DNA of 64,000 nt from Ryuthela nishihirai (taxonomy: Eukaryota > Arthropoda > Arachnida > Araneae > Heptathelidae), in the NCBI GenBank assembly GCA_038380435.1, contig JAWZYU010000010.1, forward strand, positions 40,520,135 through 40,584,134. The letters are read 5' to 3'. Numbering within the stretch: position 1 is the first letter of the stretch; each line of letters opens with the position of its first letter. The notes under the pieces are model-generated. The model was not told where the DNA came from. It searched no databases and saw only the letters and a program-made list of their open reading frames with translations. Shown one piece after another: positions 8,944 through 20,182 of this stretch. A program made the translations under genes and the position numbers.

Positions 8944-10881
8944 TCAGCTGTCGAGACTGGTGTTGATGTCTCTTAAGTAGCCTCGGACTTGCAAACCGAA
9001 AGGACGAATGGCAGTCGGCTGATTTGTGTAAAGCATTTCCCACTTCGGACTGAAAACGCAGTCCCAAGTGGGATGGCCAGGCAGGGATCGCAATTTAGAT
9101 GCATATTGTAGGGACAACTGCTGACAGTGAAGAGATAAAGAAAGTTCATTGGTCTCAACGTAAAGACTCTGGACCGGTGAGGTGTGGAAGGCTCCCATGC
9201 AAACACGGAGGGCCTGGTGATGGAGGGGATCCAGCACCTTCACCACCGAATCCCGGGCGGAGTTGTACACCTGGGATCCGTAGTCCAGTTTCGATCGGAC
9301 AAGTGCATGGTAGAGGCGAAGCAAAAAACTTCGGTCCGCCCCCCAAGAAAGCGAGGAGAGGACCTTGAAGGCGTTCAATGCCCGCGTGCACTTGGACCTG
9401 AGATGACGTATGTGTGGTAAAAAGGAAAATTTCCGATCGAATATGAGACCGAGAAACTTGGTCTCCGCCACAACAGGAATGATGTTACCCCCGAGACGGA
9501 GCTCGGGATCCAGGTGAAGATTACGCTTGTGGCAAAAGAGCACACAAGCGGTCTTCTCTGGGGATAACCGAAACCCGTTTGCCGTCGCCCAAATCGAAAG
9601 ATTGTTCAGGGCAATTTGCAGTTGTCTTTCAATAACCCTCATGCTGGACGAAGAGCAAATGATGCTAAAGTGATCAACATAGAGGGCATTGCCTACTGAT
9701 GGAGGAAGTTGTCTAGTTATAGAATTAATCTTGACAGCGAAAAGCATAACACTCAAGACACGGCCGTGGCAGAGTGTTGCCGACACGGACAAGAAAAGAA
9801 CATGTCGATAAGAAGTTGGAGATGAAGATCAGCATGTGACCTCTCAAGCCGAAGCTGTGAAGGTCACGAAGAATGCCGAATCTTCAAGCCGTGTCGTACG
9901 CTTTTTCAATGTCGAAGAAAACTGACACCTAAGTGCTCTCTTCATAAAAAGGAATTTCTGATAACCGATTCGAGGCGTATCAGATGATTCGAGGCATATC
10001 AGTTTCGACCAGACAAGTGCATGGTACAAGCGGAGCAGAGAACATCGGTCAGCTCCCCAGGAGAGAGAGGAGAGGACCTTGACAATGTTCAATGCCCATG
10101 CACACTTAGACCTCAGATGACGTATGTGTGGTAAAAAGGTCGATTTCTGATCGAATATGAGACCGAGAAACTTAGTCTACACCACAACTGGAATGATGAT
10201 GCCTCTGAGCCGTAGCTTGGAATCAAGGTGAAGATTATGCTTGTGACAAAAGTGCACACAAACGGTCTTCTGTGGGAAGAACTGAAACCCGTTTGCAGTC
10301 GTCTTTCAATGACCTTCATGCTAGACAAAGAGCAAAAGATGCTAAAGTTGTCAATACAGAGGGCATTTCCTACTGATGGAAGAAGTTGTCTAGTAATAGA
10401 ATTAATCTTGACAGTGAAAAGTGTAACACTCAGAACACAGCCTTGTGCCCCACCCCCGTTCTTGGGGGTATGGCTGCGACAGAGTGTTGCCGACATGGAC
10501 ACGAAAAGAACGTGCTGAAAAAAAGTTGGAGATGAAGATCAGTATGTGACCTCTAAAGCCGAAGCTATGGAGGTCACGAAGAATGCCGAATCTCCAAGCC
10601 ATGTCGTATGCTTTTTTGATGTCAAAGAAAATTGACACCAGGTGCTCTCTACGTAACAATGAATGTCTGATAGCTGATTCGAGGCATATCAGATGGTCAA
10701 TAGTTGACCATTGCCTGCGAAAGCCACACTGGATGTTGGAAAGAAGGTTGTGGTGTTCCAAATACCAGATGACTCTGGCATTTACCATTCTTTCCAACAC
10801 CTTGCACACGCAGCTCATCAATGCAATGGGACAATAATTGAAAGGAATCTTGGAATCCTTTCCTGGCTTCGGGAAGGCCAA
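8944..10881 (-). pseudogene. LINE reverse transcriptase, duplicated and broken
   Basis: Reverse-transcriptase blocks on the - strand: FPKPGKDSK, NYCPIALMSCVCKVLER, IQCGFRRQWSTIDHL and FFDIKKAYD up to about 10600. The reading then runs through a palm region whose catalytic box reads CIDNF (about 10360). At about 10000 it jumps back to ICLES and repeats the same stretch, with a second box reading YVDHF (about 9690), then continues into the thumb region and on toward RNase H. Neither box keeps the double aspartate. Several frameshifts separate the pieces. Confidence 0.85.
9262..10690. repeat. Direct duplication inside the LINE (two units of about 700 bases)
   Basis: About 9262-9996 and 10003-10690 are the same part of the element in the same orientation. 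Paired landmarks are GACAAGTGCATGGTA at 9299 and 10013, ACGTATGTGTGGTAAAAAGG in both, and AGTTGGAGATGAAGATCAG at about 9813 and 10525. At the junction (9960-10002) the motif GATTCGAGGCRTATCAG occurs twice in close succession, suggesting recombination at short homology or a template switch. The two units differ at many bases, so they are not a recent tandem copy of one sequence. Confidence 0.88.
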
Positions 10882-11499
10882 GACGATGGCCCCCTGCCAA
10901 GAGTCCAGAAACTGCTCCTTGAGAAAAAGTGATTGAAATGATGGAGCAGCCGATCCTTACTTGATAGTGAGAGATGTTGGAGCATGGCATAATGGACATT
11001 GTCCAGCCCTACAGCAGATGTACGAGGAGTGCAGAGCAAGGCGAAGCTCCACTGCAAATGGCCAGTTGTAAGACTCTAGCTCATTTGAGTGGAAGGACAG
11101 TGGAGAGTGTTCCGCCCTGCTCTTCTGGGCCAGAAATTCAGGAGAGTAAGAAGCCGAAGAAGAGATGGAGGAGAATGACTCCCCCATAGTGTCAGCAATT
11201 GCTTTGGGATGAGCAATTGCCTGTCCATTGTGCTCCAGGATCGATAATGAGTGGGAAGTGTAATTTCCATCCATCTTCTGGACTTTATCCCACACAACCT
11301 TAGAACTGGTCATGCAGGTGATAGATGTATATTTGATCCAAGATTCCTTCTGGCTCTGGCGCCAAACAAAACAAGTTTTCACCCTGGCACGTTTGAACGT
11401 TTCAAGGTTGGGGGACATCGAATATCTCCTAACAATCCCTCAAGCCTTGTTCTGAGACTTACAAGCTGTAGTGCAATCTGGATTCCAACATGGTTTCGA

Positions 11500-12168
11500 A
11501 AAACGAGGAAACCATGTCGAAGTTTGAGGAATTGTTGATGCAGCTGTAACTACGATACAGTCTGTTATCTCCGCTACTGCCACATTGATGGGCTCCTGGC
11601 TGACAGAGTGGTCATCGAGCTCAGAGAGCAGCTCGAAACCACTCCAATCAGCCTGATCAAGCCTCCACTGTGAGACGTGTGAAGGGTTGCAAGACCCCAC
11701 CACCACCACAGGAGATGGTACACACCACAGGGATGTGATCCATAAGGGTTGTCTTCGACCTTCCATGTAAAGAGTGGAAGGATCGAGGAGGAGCAATTGG
11801 TGAGGTCAATGGCAGTGAATGAGCGGGTTGGGGAGTAAAAGTAATTACCGACACCGGTGTTTAACAGTGAGAGAGAAGGATCTAGGAGCCACTGCTCCAG
11901 AACCTCACCCCTCCCGTTGGTGTCAGCACTGCCCCAAAGTGGACTGTGTCCGTTGAAGTCCCCCATTATGAGGAAGGGGGATGGCAGCTACAAGACGAGA
12001 TCATCAAAGTCTTCCTGGAAGATGATGATCCCAAGTGGAAGATATACAGAGCAGACAGTCAGGGAGAACCCCACGAAGAGGCGGATAACTACCACTCTAA
12101 GTTGGTGGCGAGGGGTATGACCTGGAATAGAGAATGGTTGCTCACGAGGATGGCGACACCCTCGTGAC
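11500..12168 (-). pseudogene. LINE endonuclease remnant
   Basis: Read on the - strand this matches the + strand copy at 62640-63138: GVAILVSNH-like start, then MGDFNGHSPLWGSADTNGRG (the catalytic GDFN block), then LLDPSLSLLNTGVG and FYSPTRSFTAIDL. The first 57 codons (including the QETYL block seen in the other copy) are absent, and downstream the frame is shifted. It belongs to the apurinic/apyrimidinic-type endonuclease of non-LTR retrotransposons. Confidence 0.82.
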
Positions 12169-12232
12169 GATGTGGATTCAGAGGAGGAAGAGCAAGAAAA
12201 AATAGGAACACAAGAAATAGCATCTGCAGATC

Positions 12233-12364
12233 CTGTGTGTGGTGAATTGATGGTGTGAAATCCGATGGTGTGGGTGTGAAGTCACACCATCGGATTCACC
12301 ACACACACGATGCTGTGGGTGTGAAGCCAGACTTCACACCCACAACATCGGATTCACCACACAA
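12233..12364. repeat. Two adjacent perfect hairpins
   Basis: TCCGATGGTGTG and CACACCATCGGA form a 12-base stem with a 10-base loop. Next to it GTGGGTGTGAAG and CTTCACACCCAC form a second 12-base stem with a 5-base loop. GGATTCACCACACA follows both. It lies just outside the truncated 5' end of the LINE, and its origin is unknown. Confidence 0.85.
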
Positions 12365-12699
12365 GATACCTAGAACGAGCTGAATGATTTTGATAGAGAT
12401 CTGGAGCTGTCAAAGAGCAAAGTGAAACTCCTAGGATCCAGTCTGCAACAGTATAATCTCCTGATAAATATGTAAAAGTAAGTGCGTATCGTAGGCGCCA
12501 AAAAGATCTCTATTGTTCTTTGCCTGGTAGGTAACCTGGTTGCTTGAGATTCCTTAAAATTAAGTACGAAAACCGTTGTTCTACACAATGGGAACGTGCT
12601 GCCATGTTTCAGTAGGCCATGCTGTTAATATGAAGAAAAATATTAAAATATAAAACAATTACTTCATACATAAATTATAATAAAGGGCATATTTGTGTG

Positions 12700-13027
12700 G
12701 ACTAAAAAGTCATTGCTCTTTTGCTTGGACTATACCTCGGATATACAGTGTTCTGTTGCTTTCTTTGCGAATGGAATAGCAAAGACAAAGCAATCATTAC
12801 GTGGTGGATTTGGCCTTTCTCAGCAATCACTGGATCCAAGGAAGAATACATAGCATCATACATTGACACAATCCACGAAGATTTTGTTGCCACCTTCACA
12901 CACAAAATTTTGTCAAGGCTTGGATCAGACGCACACTGTTTTTCTCTAATTTTTGACAGAAATTTTCAAGAATTTGTGATGCAAAGAAAAAAAAGGGTTT
13001 TTACTGGTCCACAAATTAGCTCACGAT
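12700..13027 (+). pseudogene. Decayed cc8K15.2-like protein, 5' half (split by a LINE)
   Basis: Reading + strand frames together shows a known multi-copy arthropod sequence family: YTVFCCFLCEWNSKDK, then (after a shift) an NHY block, HLHTQNFVKAW, QKFSRICDAKKKRVF and TGPQIS. From memory these match the CFLCEWDSR, PPLHIKLGL...NFVKA, KFP..SDAKIKEG.FVGPQI blocks of uncharacterised proteins often labelled cc8K15.2-like. Frameshifts and stops show it is dead. The rest continues at 16625 after an intervening RTE-like LINE. The function of the family is not known to me. Confidence 0.68.
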
Positions 13028-13054
13028 AATGGTAGCTAGGTAGTCACTGGAAGG

Positions 13055-16000
13055 AGAGCTATGCACCAATCCCCTGTGATGATGCATAGAACCGGCTAGG
13101 CCTAGCACCTAATGTCCGACCCCGCCTTCTCGTGATGCGGACCGTTAGTAACTTTCAAAAGAAATACTCTCTTGTGGAAGTGAACGGAAGGGGAGGGCTG
13201 CCAGATTAGTGTGGCCTACTGATCTGGACAACTATGGCTACTTTTCTTTTTTTTCTACCCTGCTGAGGAGTGGTCAACCACACAGGGTCCTGGTGCTGAC
13301 CATATAAACCTACTGGACTGGACAGATATATGGCTCTGAGCTTGATTATGGATCCTGATTTTGCTGCACTGGTGGGCTTCTGTGGAGGGAAAATCTTCCG
13401 CTGTGTTTTCTGTTTGTTTGTGGGTTGACAGCCCCAAGTGAATAGATTCACAGGATATGTTTATCAGCTGGTGGATAATCCTGAGCAGAAGTCATCGCAT
13501 GCACCTGAACTCTTTGCTTCTATTGGCATCGTCAAATTCTACATTGGAGGAAGTCTTCCAGTGTAGATGGCTTCAGCCTTTAGTAGTGGGGGAACGGGTC
13601 TTTGCCCTATGTCTGCGATTAGGGGGCTGTTTGATATGTCGGCATTCCCTCTCTCAATAAACATAGTTTTTTTAAACATCCCACTAACCATTTTCTCTCC
13701 ATAGGTAGTTGGAATGTGAGGACTCTGCAGAGAGCTTTTTCTCTTGATGTCCTCACACAAGAATTCCACCATTATAATTTAGATATTCTCGGCTTGCAAG
13801 AGACCAGATGGACAGATAAAGGTCAGATTCTTAAAAATAATCTTAAATTTCTCTTTTCAGGGAGGAACGACAATAAGCATCACCAAGGCGTGGGTCTGCT
13901 TCTCAGCAGACAAGCTAGTGATGCTCTTCTAGGATATGAGTGCATTAATGAAAGGTTTCTTACAGCAAAATTTCAGACAAGCGTTAAAGACTTGAATGTT
14001 ATCTGCTGTTATGTCCCCACTGAGGATGCCGATGAGGATGAGAAGGATAGGTTTTATGAACAACTTCAGGATATTTTGAATTCTGTCAAGAAAGGAGATA
14101 TTACCCTTATTCTTGGTGACTTCAATGCCAAAGTTGGTACTGACTCTGACCTTTGGGGAGGAGTAATAGGCCCTTTTGGTATTGGTAGCTGCAATGGCAA
14201 TGGGCAACGTCTCCTACAGGTAAGTAAACTCAATGGATTCAGAATAACTAACACTTATTACAAACACCGCGACATACATAAGTACACATGGGTTTCACCT
14301 GATGGGCTGCATAAGAACATGATTGATTACATATTAATTAACAGTAAATGGGCTAGTTCTGTTAGGAATATCAGGGCATATAGGGGAGCTGAAATTGGAT
14401 CTGACCATTACCTTGTTAAAAGTGTGTTGCAACTTAAACTTAAAAAGTGTTGTAATAGGGTTAAAAAATTTACTTTTAATACTGAAGCTCTGAAAGATCC
14501 AGTTGTAGCCAAAGCTTACCATGATAGGTTACTTAGTCATTATGACAGTCATGGTTTGCTTACTACTGAAGTTGAGGAAGAATGGGATCATTTTATACAG
14601 GCTTTTTTGGACACTAACAGTACTCTTTTAGGAAAAAAGGAGCAGAAGAGACAGAATTATCTTAGTGATAAGGCACTTGAGCTTGTTTCGGAAAGAAAGA
14701 ACTGCAGGAATGTCTTTAATCAATACCCTACTAGTCCTAATAGAAAGCATTACAGAGAACTTAATAAACGTGTAAAAGATCAGTTAGCTGCTGATAAGAA
14801 TCTTTGGCTTGATGGTTTGGCTGACAAAGCCGAGGAAGCAGTTAGACAGCACAACAGCAGAGAGCTGTACCAGATAGTTAATGTTTTGTGTGGTAGAAAA
14901 CGGACAGGCATACAAGATTTGAAGGATAAACAAGGTAAAGTTATAGAAGGTGAGGATTCTGTCATGGCCAGGTGGGCTGAGCATTTCAGTTATGTTCTAA
15001 ACAATGTAGTTAGTTCTACTCCCATTGTTTGCAATGATGATAGATGCATTGGTGGCTTTAATGTTGGCCGTATAACACAATCTGAAGTTATTTTGGCTGT
15101 TTCTAAACTTAAACTTCATAAATCCCCAGGGGTAGATGAAATTACTACCAAAATGCTTAGAGCTGGGAATGTTTCGGTTACCACTTGGATGACTGAAATT
15201 CTGAATATTTTTTATGATAAAGGCATGGTTCCTAAGGATTTTACCAGAGCTATTGTTATCCCTATTTTCAAAAAAGGTGATCGCAGTTCTTGTGATAACT
15301 ATAGGGGTATCAGCCTACTCTCTGTTCCAGGTAAAGTTCTTTCCATGATTGTGCTTAATAGAATTAAGAATCTGGTTGACAGTCAATTGCGTGATGAGCA
15401 ATGTGGATTCAGAAGTGGTAGGGATGTGTGGATCAGATATTTTCACTTAGGCAGATTCTTGAGAAATGTTTAGAGTTTCAGAAACCTTTGGTTGCTAGCT
15501 TTGTTGATTTCAAAAAGGCTTTCGACTCTGTTGATCGTCATAATTTGTGGTTGATTGTGAAATCATATGGTATACCAGACAAGTTAGTTAACATAATGAA
15601 CGCTCTCTATAATAACACTGAGTCATGTGTGAGAGTTGGTAAGGCTTGTAGCAATTGGTTTAGCATTACTTCTGGTGTTCGACAAGGGTGCATTTTGTCT
15701 CCTTTTCTCTTTAGCTTGGTTATTGATTATGTTATGCGAAATTCACTTCAAGGGAAAGATTTTGGCCTTAAATGGGCTGGAGATACGAAAATTTCTGATT
15801 TAGATTATGCTGATGATTTAGCCCTTTTGGCAAATGATGTTGATGAGATGAACTCTTTCATTCGAGCTGTTGATGAGACTGGTAGTAGAGTAGGTTTGGT
15901 TATAAACAGAGAGAAAACTAAAGTGATGAAAACTGGTCAGGCAGGCTGTGATTCAGTTAATCTGAATGGTTACAGTCTTGAGCAGGTGTCACAGTTTAAT

Positions 16001-16620
16001 TATCTTGGCAACTATGTAACAGATAATGGTGATGTGCGGCATAAGATTAACAGACGAATAGAGATTGCTGCCGGGACTTTTAAGAATCTATGGAGAGTGT
16101 GGAGAAATAGGCGTATACACCTAAAGACTAAAATTAGACTGTATAATAGTTTGGTTCTTTCTAAGGTTAGTTATGGTAGTGAAACTTGGACACTTTGTAA
16201 ACAAAACAGGAAACTAGATGCTTTTGATTCCAGATGCTTACGCAGTATCTTGGGCATTAGGTGGTTCAACTTTGTAACTAATGATGAGGTTAGGCAAAGG
16301 AGTTTGCAACCTCCTTTACGCAGCATATTGGGCAGAGAGAGACTCCGTTGGTTTGGCCATGTTGCCCGTATGAATAATTATAGATTGGCAAATAGGGTTA
16401 TGAACAGTGTGCCTAAAGGCCTCAGAAAGAAGGGGAGACCTAGGATGCGGTGGGCAGACAATGTCAAACAGAAATGTCTAAACCTTGTTAGAATTGGTGT
16501 GCAGTGGCCAGATGCAGTAGATGTAGCTCAGGATAGACTTGCTTGGAGAACTAAATTGCACGGTCTGGTTGGACCTCCGTAGCCCATGGCTGCTTGAGGA
16601 TGATGATGATATGATGAAAT
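13055..16620 (+). mobile_element. RTE-like LINE, nearly full length
   Basis: A non-LTR element of about 3.57 kb: 5' region (13055 to about 13700), endonuclease, reverse transcriptase, and a very short 3' end with a GATGATGATGATATGATG tail. The 5' limit is set by comparison with the copy at 32088, where similarity begins at AGAGCT. It is inserted in the same orientation into the cc8K15.2-like relic. An unambiguous target duplication was not seen. Apart from one frameshift it looks intact, suggesting recent activity. The clade assignment (RTE/BovB-like) comes from endonuclease style and the short 3' end, and is moderately sure. Confidence 0.88.
13701..16582 (+). pseudogene. Endonuclease-reverse transcriptase of the RTE-like LINE, one frameshift
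   Basis: The polyprotein opens with GSWNVRTLQ at about 13704; the true start codon is unclear because no ATG sits at the domain edge. Endonuclease motifs are LGLQETRW, GDFNAKVG and SDHYLV. Reverse-transcriptase motifs are IPIFKKGDRSSCDNYRG, ISLLSVPGKVL, FVDFKKAFDSVDR, GVRQGCILSPFLF and DYADDLALL with both aspartates kept. The C-terminal part has RWFGHVARM and GRPRMRW. Near 15424 one missing base breaks the frame between QCGFRSGR and CVDQIFSLRQ; the second frame runs from about 15428 to the stop at 16582. Correcting for this gives about 950 codons, the usual size. Confidence 0.88.
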
Positions 16621-16624
16621 ATTT

Positions 16625-16932
16625 CATCGTATCATGACTAGTGATGAACGGAGAGCATTGCATGCCTTCCAACAGGTGGCAACGAGCTTAGAGAATAAAA
16701 AAGCAGAAAATTACAAGTATCTTGTGGAAGAACTGCTGTCCTCGTATTACATACTGGGATATAGTGTCTTTGAAGGTACATTTCTTAAGTTCTCATTTGG
16801 ATTTCTTTTGGAAAACTGCGACACAGTGAATGATGAGCTCGGGAAACGTTATCAGGAAACTGCTACAATGGGGAAAAAAAAAACGAGATATCAAAGATGG
16901 AGCTCATCAAATGTTAATAAAATACTGCTGTA
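16625..16932 (+). pseudogene. Decayed cc8K15.2-like protein, 3' half
   Basis: Continues the relic at 12700-13027 on the other side of the LINE: MTSDERRALHAFQQVATSL, KKAENYKYLVEELLSSYY, then LLENCDTVNDELGKRYQE and ATMGKKKTRYQ. From memory these correspond to the N-Y-LV..LL..Y, FPENLG.VSDEHGERFHQ and ISTMEKRYQGKW blocks of the family. The frame stops at 16932 and part of the C-terminus (MLADYCW block) is not visible. Confidence 0.68.
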
Positions 16933-18324
16933 ATGCGACGAAAAAACCGTAGTCAAACATTTTCGTGTTTAGAACCTCGATTTACATAAGAAACTGTTTA
17001 CACTTCCAAAAAACACCGGTGAAAATTTGTTTTCAGTGTAATATTAGATATTCTAGAGATAACAGATTCATGCGCGGGGGAGGGAGAGATGAGCTTTCCT
17101 TACATTCAAATTTCTCATTCTTTGTATATTAGTTTCTCTTTTATTAGACATTTTCTCAAAAATTAAAAATATTTCCCTCCTTAGAAGTGTGGCCCCCAGT
17201 CATTATGTTAATCCGGCCCTTGATGCATTCTGATCGCAACTGCTATTAATGAATAGCAGGACTTAAATATTTCTATCTACAAATATTGATATATAATTCA
17301 CCCTCCCCCCCCCCCAAGAGAACTATTTCTGTAAATTCCCATGATAGTCCACTGCTTTCATTCATTGTTGCTACAAGGTCAAACAAAAGAGACTGATATG
17401 GGCTACGTTACAATTTCACAATCTTAAGGGCTATTTGCAAATTGCCCCGGATGAGCTTCTCTTCATCGCTGACACTGTCAATCAAGAGTTATGGAAAACT
17501 GGTCATTAACTGGACTGTAATTTACAGTTGTCAGCAGCAACATGCCCCCTTATCCCAGAGGGTGGGCTGGGAGACAATTTTGTGATATACTCTTTTGTTC
17601 TGGATGGGTGCTAACAGTAGCGGTTTTAGACATAGGCAAACCAGAATTTTCCCTAGGGCCTTAGACACTATTATTTTACATGAAATAAAAAATATTTTCA
17701 TGTTTTTAACTTTTTTTTTTAGCCGAAAAATTACCTTCATTATCTGATGAGCATTCCATATTCGTCCGAGATTTGCCATCTAATTTACTTTCTTCACAAT
17801 TATAAGCAAAATGAGGATTAGGAATAGGCTGGAATGCCTCCAAGCCAAAAACTATCTGTTCATTCAAGCTCGAACTCAGCCCTTATAATTGGTACGTCCA
17901 GTTGGCTCAAAGCAATTTTATACAAAAAAAACTGATGCGAAATAATTTATTTTTGCAGTGACCTCGCAGTTTCGAGTTGCTAAACAAGTTTTGTATGTGG
18001 ATAAATAAAATCAATGAATAAATGGGCGTAAGTTCAATGTTTTCCTTAAGAACATCACGAGCCTTTAAAAGCGTTTCTCCACATCTCTATTGTTTTCAAA
18101 CGTATCTTGTAAAAGCCAAATTTTGAAATAGTTGTAATAGTTAAAAGCAACATTTTCAAGTACATCCTCAGAAATTTTTTTTTATGACGCACTAGCATGA
18201 TTTATAATCATGGAAAAAAAAGATTTCACATAAGAGCTTCCAGAACGTTAATTGTGTCGCTATTTCTCCCCCTCGTTTATTATTTACATCACTTCTAGTG
18301 AAACTTACATCAAATCCGGTATTT
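16933..18324. other. AT-rich, old repeats suspected
   Basis: No gene. GTCATTATGTTAATCCGGCCC at about 17200 and AGTAGCGGTTTTAGACATAGG at about 17615 resemble ends of old hAT-type elements, but I could not pair them with inverted partners or target duplications. C and T homopolymer runs occur at 17300 and 17710. Confidence 0.35.
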
Positions 18325-18334
18325 TTTCTCATGG

Positions 18335-18717
18335 GTTGGATTGTTTTACCTCGGTGCATTTTCTTGCACACAATGGGTTACATGGCCAGGTCACAAGGTC
18401 CCCAGAAGGCTGAGAATATTCGAGGGGGGACACCCACTGGACAGCTGTTGGGTGACAGATGGTAGCTTCCCGTCAAGCCATCCAACGTGTTCTTTAATGT
18501 GAACAGAGTATGGCTCTCCGTACACAAGGCCACTGCTTAACCTCCCATCCGACAAACAGTGGCCTTTCCAAGCCCATCAGTATCCCCTATTGACCAAGAG
18601 CAGGACGGGGTGTTTTGCAGAGATAAACTTCATTGCTGGCCCAGGTAGGACTCGAACCTATGAACTACAGATTACGAGCCTGGCATGCTACTCAATCACC
18701 TCTGCCCCCCCCCCCTC
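18335..18717 (-). mobile_element. SINE-1, antisense, full length
   Basis: Flanked by TTTCTCATGG (18325-18334 and 18718-18727). On the - strand the head, then AATCTGTAGTTCATAGGTTCG and the body are followed by the tail GGTAAAACAATCCAACCC. A run of about 12 C at 18706 marks the GC-rich 5' start. Confidence 0.88.
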
Positions 18718-20004
18718 TTTCTCATGGAATTTTAGACCTTTATAGCACTAATTAAAAGATATATTTTTAAATCAAAATTTAGCATAAAAGGCATTTTCAT
18801 ATCTTCTAAACGCGAGTTTAGGGTTTTAGACATGAGCTGCAACTGCTAATAAAAGCTAATACCTCGCAATTTTAAAAATGTTGTGTCAATAAGGTTTTCT
18901 AATTTCACATATTGTTTTTTCTCAACGAAAAAAAAGTGGCATATTTGCTCGTTTATCTAGTGCCTCTCAAGTGATGTATCCTCTCAAGTGTCCATGTTTT
19001 CCTGGACTGAAACTATGTCGACGCTCCAGATTCAGTTGAAACAAGATCCCGTAGTAGATGTAGCAGAGTTAATCAATACATAAAAAATGTGTTTAAAAGC
19101 CCAGGAATTATGATCAAAAGTTTTATAAAGCAGTGGACATACATACAGTTGATCTATTTCATGTCGTTAAATGTACGGGTTCAAATAAACAAAGAACAAG
19201 GGAACGGCGTCTCGCCTTCCCATTTCCAGCCCTACTATGTACTGAAAAGAGGTGCGAGAGGTGCAGTTATAAAGTTGTAATTATGTATTCCTGCTATCTT
19301 TTTTTGATATCAAAAATGCAATTTTATTTCCTCCGAATTTATCTGTGTTTCGAAATACGAAATCAATGTTCTTAATACTGAAAATTATTCATTACAAATT
19401 ACAGATGCAAAACTCTGGATCCCTGAAACCTTTAAAAATCAAATATCAGCTCATTTTCTGTAAAATAATAAATAAAGTCATAAGTGTATTAAAATTTTTT
19501 AATATACAAACAACTGGATTGAAAAGAATCTTAAAATGAATGCGAAATGTTCATATTCAAAGGTTAAAAAATATCGTATACTTCATTAATGCCATTCCGT
19601 TTTTGTATTTAATCCTATATCAACAATTTTAAACTTTTAATATACAAAATATATATATCATATCATGATGTAAAAACTATACATTTCAGTATTTAATTTT
19701 ACAAATAACACTTTAGTCAATGTCATGTTTTATAATTTGGCATTTGTTACAATAATTCGTTTGCACATATATATATACAAGATGCTTCGTAAATATTATG
19801 CATAAAACTATTACTTAACATAATTTTGTACACGTCACAGCCATCATTCGAAAACTATAATATACATAACAAAGTACAAACTATGTCACCACTTCTGCAA
19901 TTCTTAGTTTAGAATTAACTTGGAAGGTGCTTGTAATTTAAATGTATTACTAATTTGTTCCCTATCCTTTGAAGTACTATACAGTCCTTGGCAGTTTTCA
20001 AATT

Positions 20005-20182
20005 GTAAAAAAAAAAACCCTCAAGCAGCTGCTTGCCACAGAGGTCTGACAGGAGCCTGTCAGTTTATATGCCAAAGTAGGTCTGAGAGGATGGCAAGAC
20101 CTCAGCAGAAAAACGACACACATATCCATGCCTTACTCGGGACTAGAACCCAGGTCCCTTAGATCAGTAGCCAAATTGTACA
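20005..20182 (-). mobile_element. SINE-2 copy, antisense
   Basis: Reads CCCTCAAGCAGCTGCTTGCC, AGGTCTGACAGGAGCCTGTC, ACTAGAACCCAGGTCCCTTA and GATCAGTAGCCAAATTG on the + strand, the reverse of the SINE-2 body and head. The outermost head is lost. Confidence 0.88.

Larger units (their letters stand above)
7713..12170 (-). mobile_element. I-superfamily LINE with RNase H, 5' truncated and internally duplicated
   Basis: A non-LTR retrotransposon read on the - strand. Domains in order are an endonuclease remnant (about 12168-11500), a linker, reverse transcriptase (about 10881-9000), RNase H (about 8815-8430), a CCHC-type knuckle and the 3' UTR. It ends at a (CCAA)n tail. It is broken by frameshifts and by a direct duplication of about 700 bases within the reverse transcriptase. 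Both copies of the catalytic YVDD box are mutated. It is 5' truncated: the sense copy at 62457 shows a further 57 codons of endonuclease missing here. Confidence 0.88.

Noticed and set aside
8704..9420. Several + strand open frames over the LINE at 7.7-12.2 kb
   Set aside because: They are antisense shadows of the RNase H and reverse-transcriptase frames, which carry clear motifs on the - strand.
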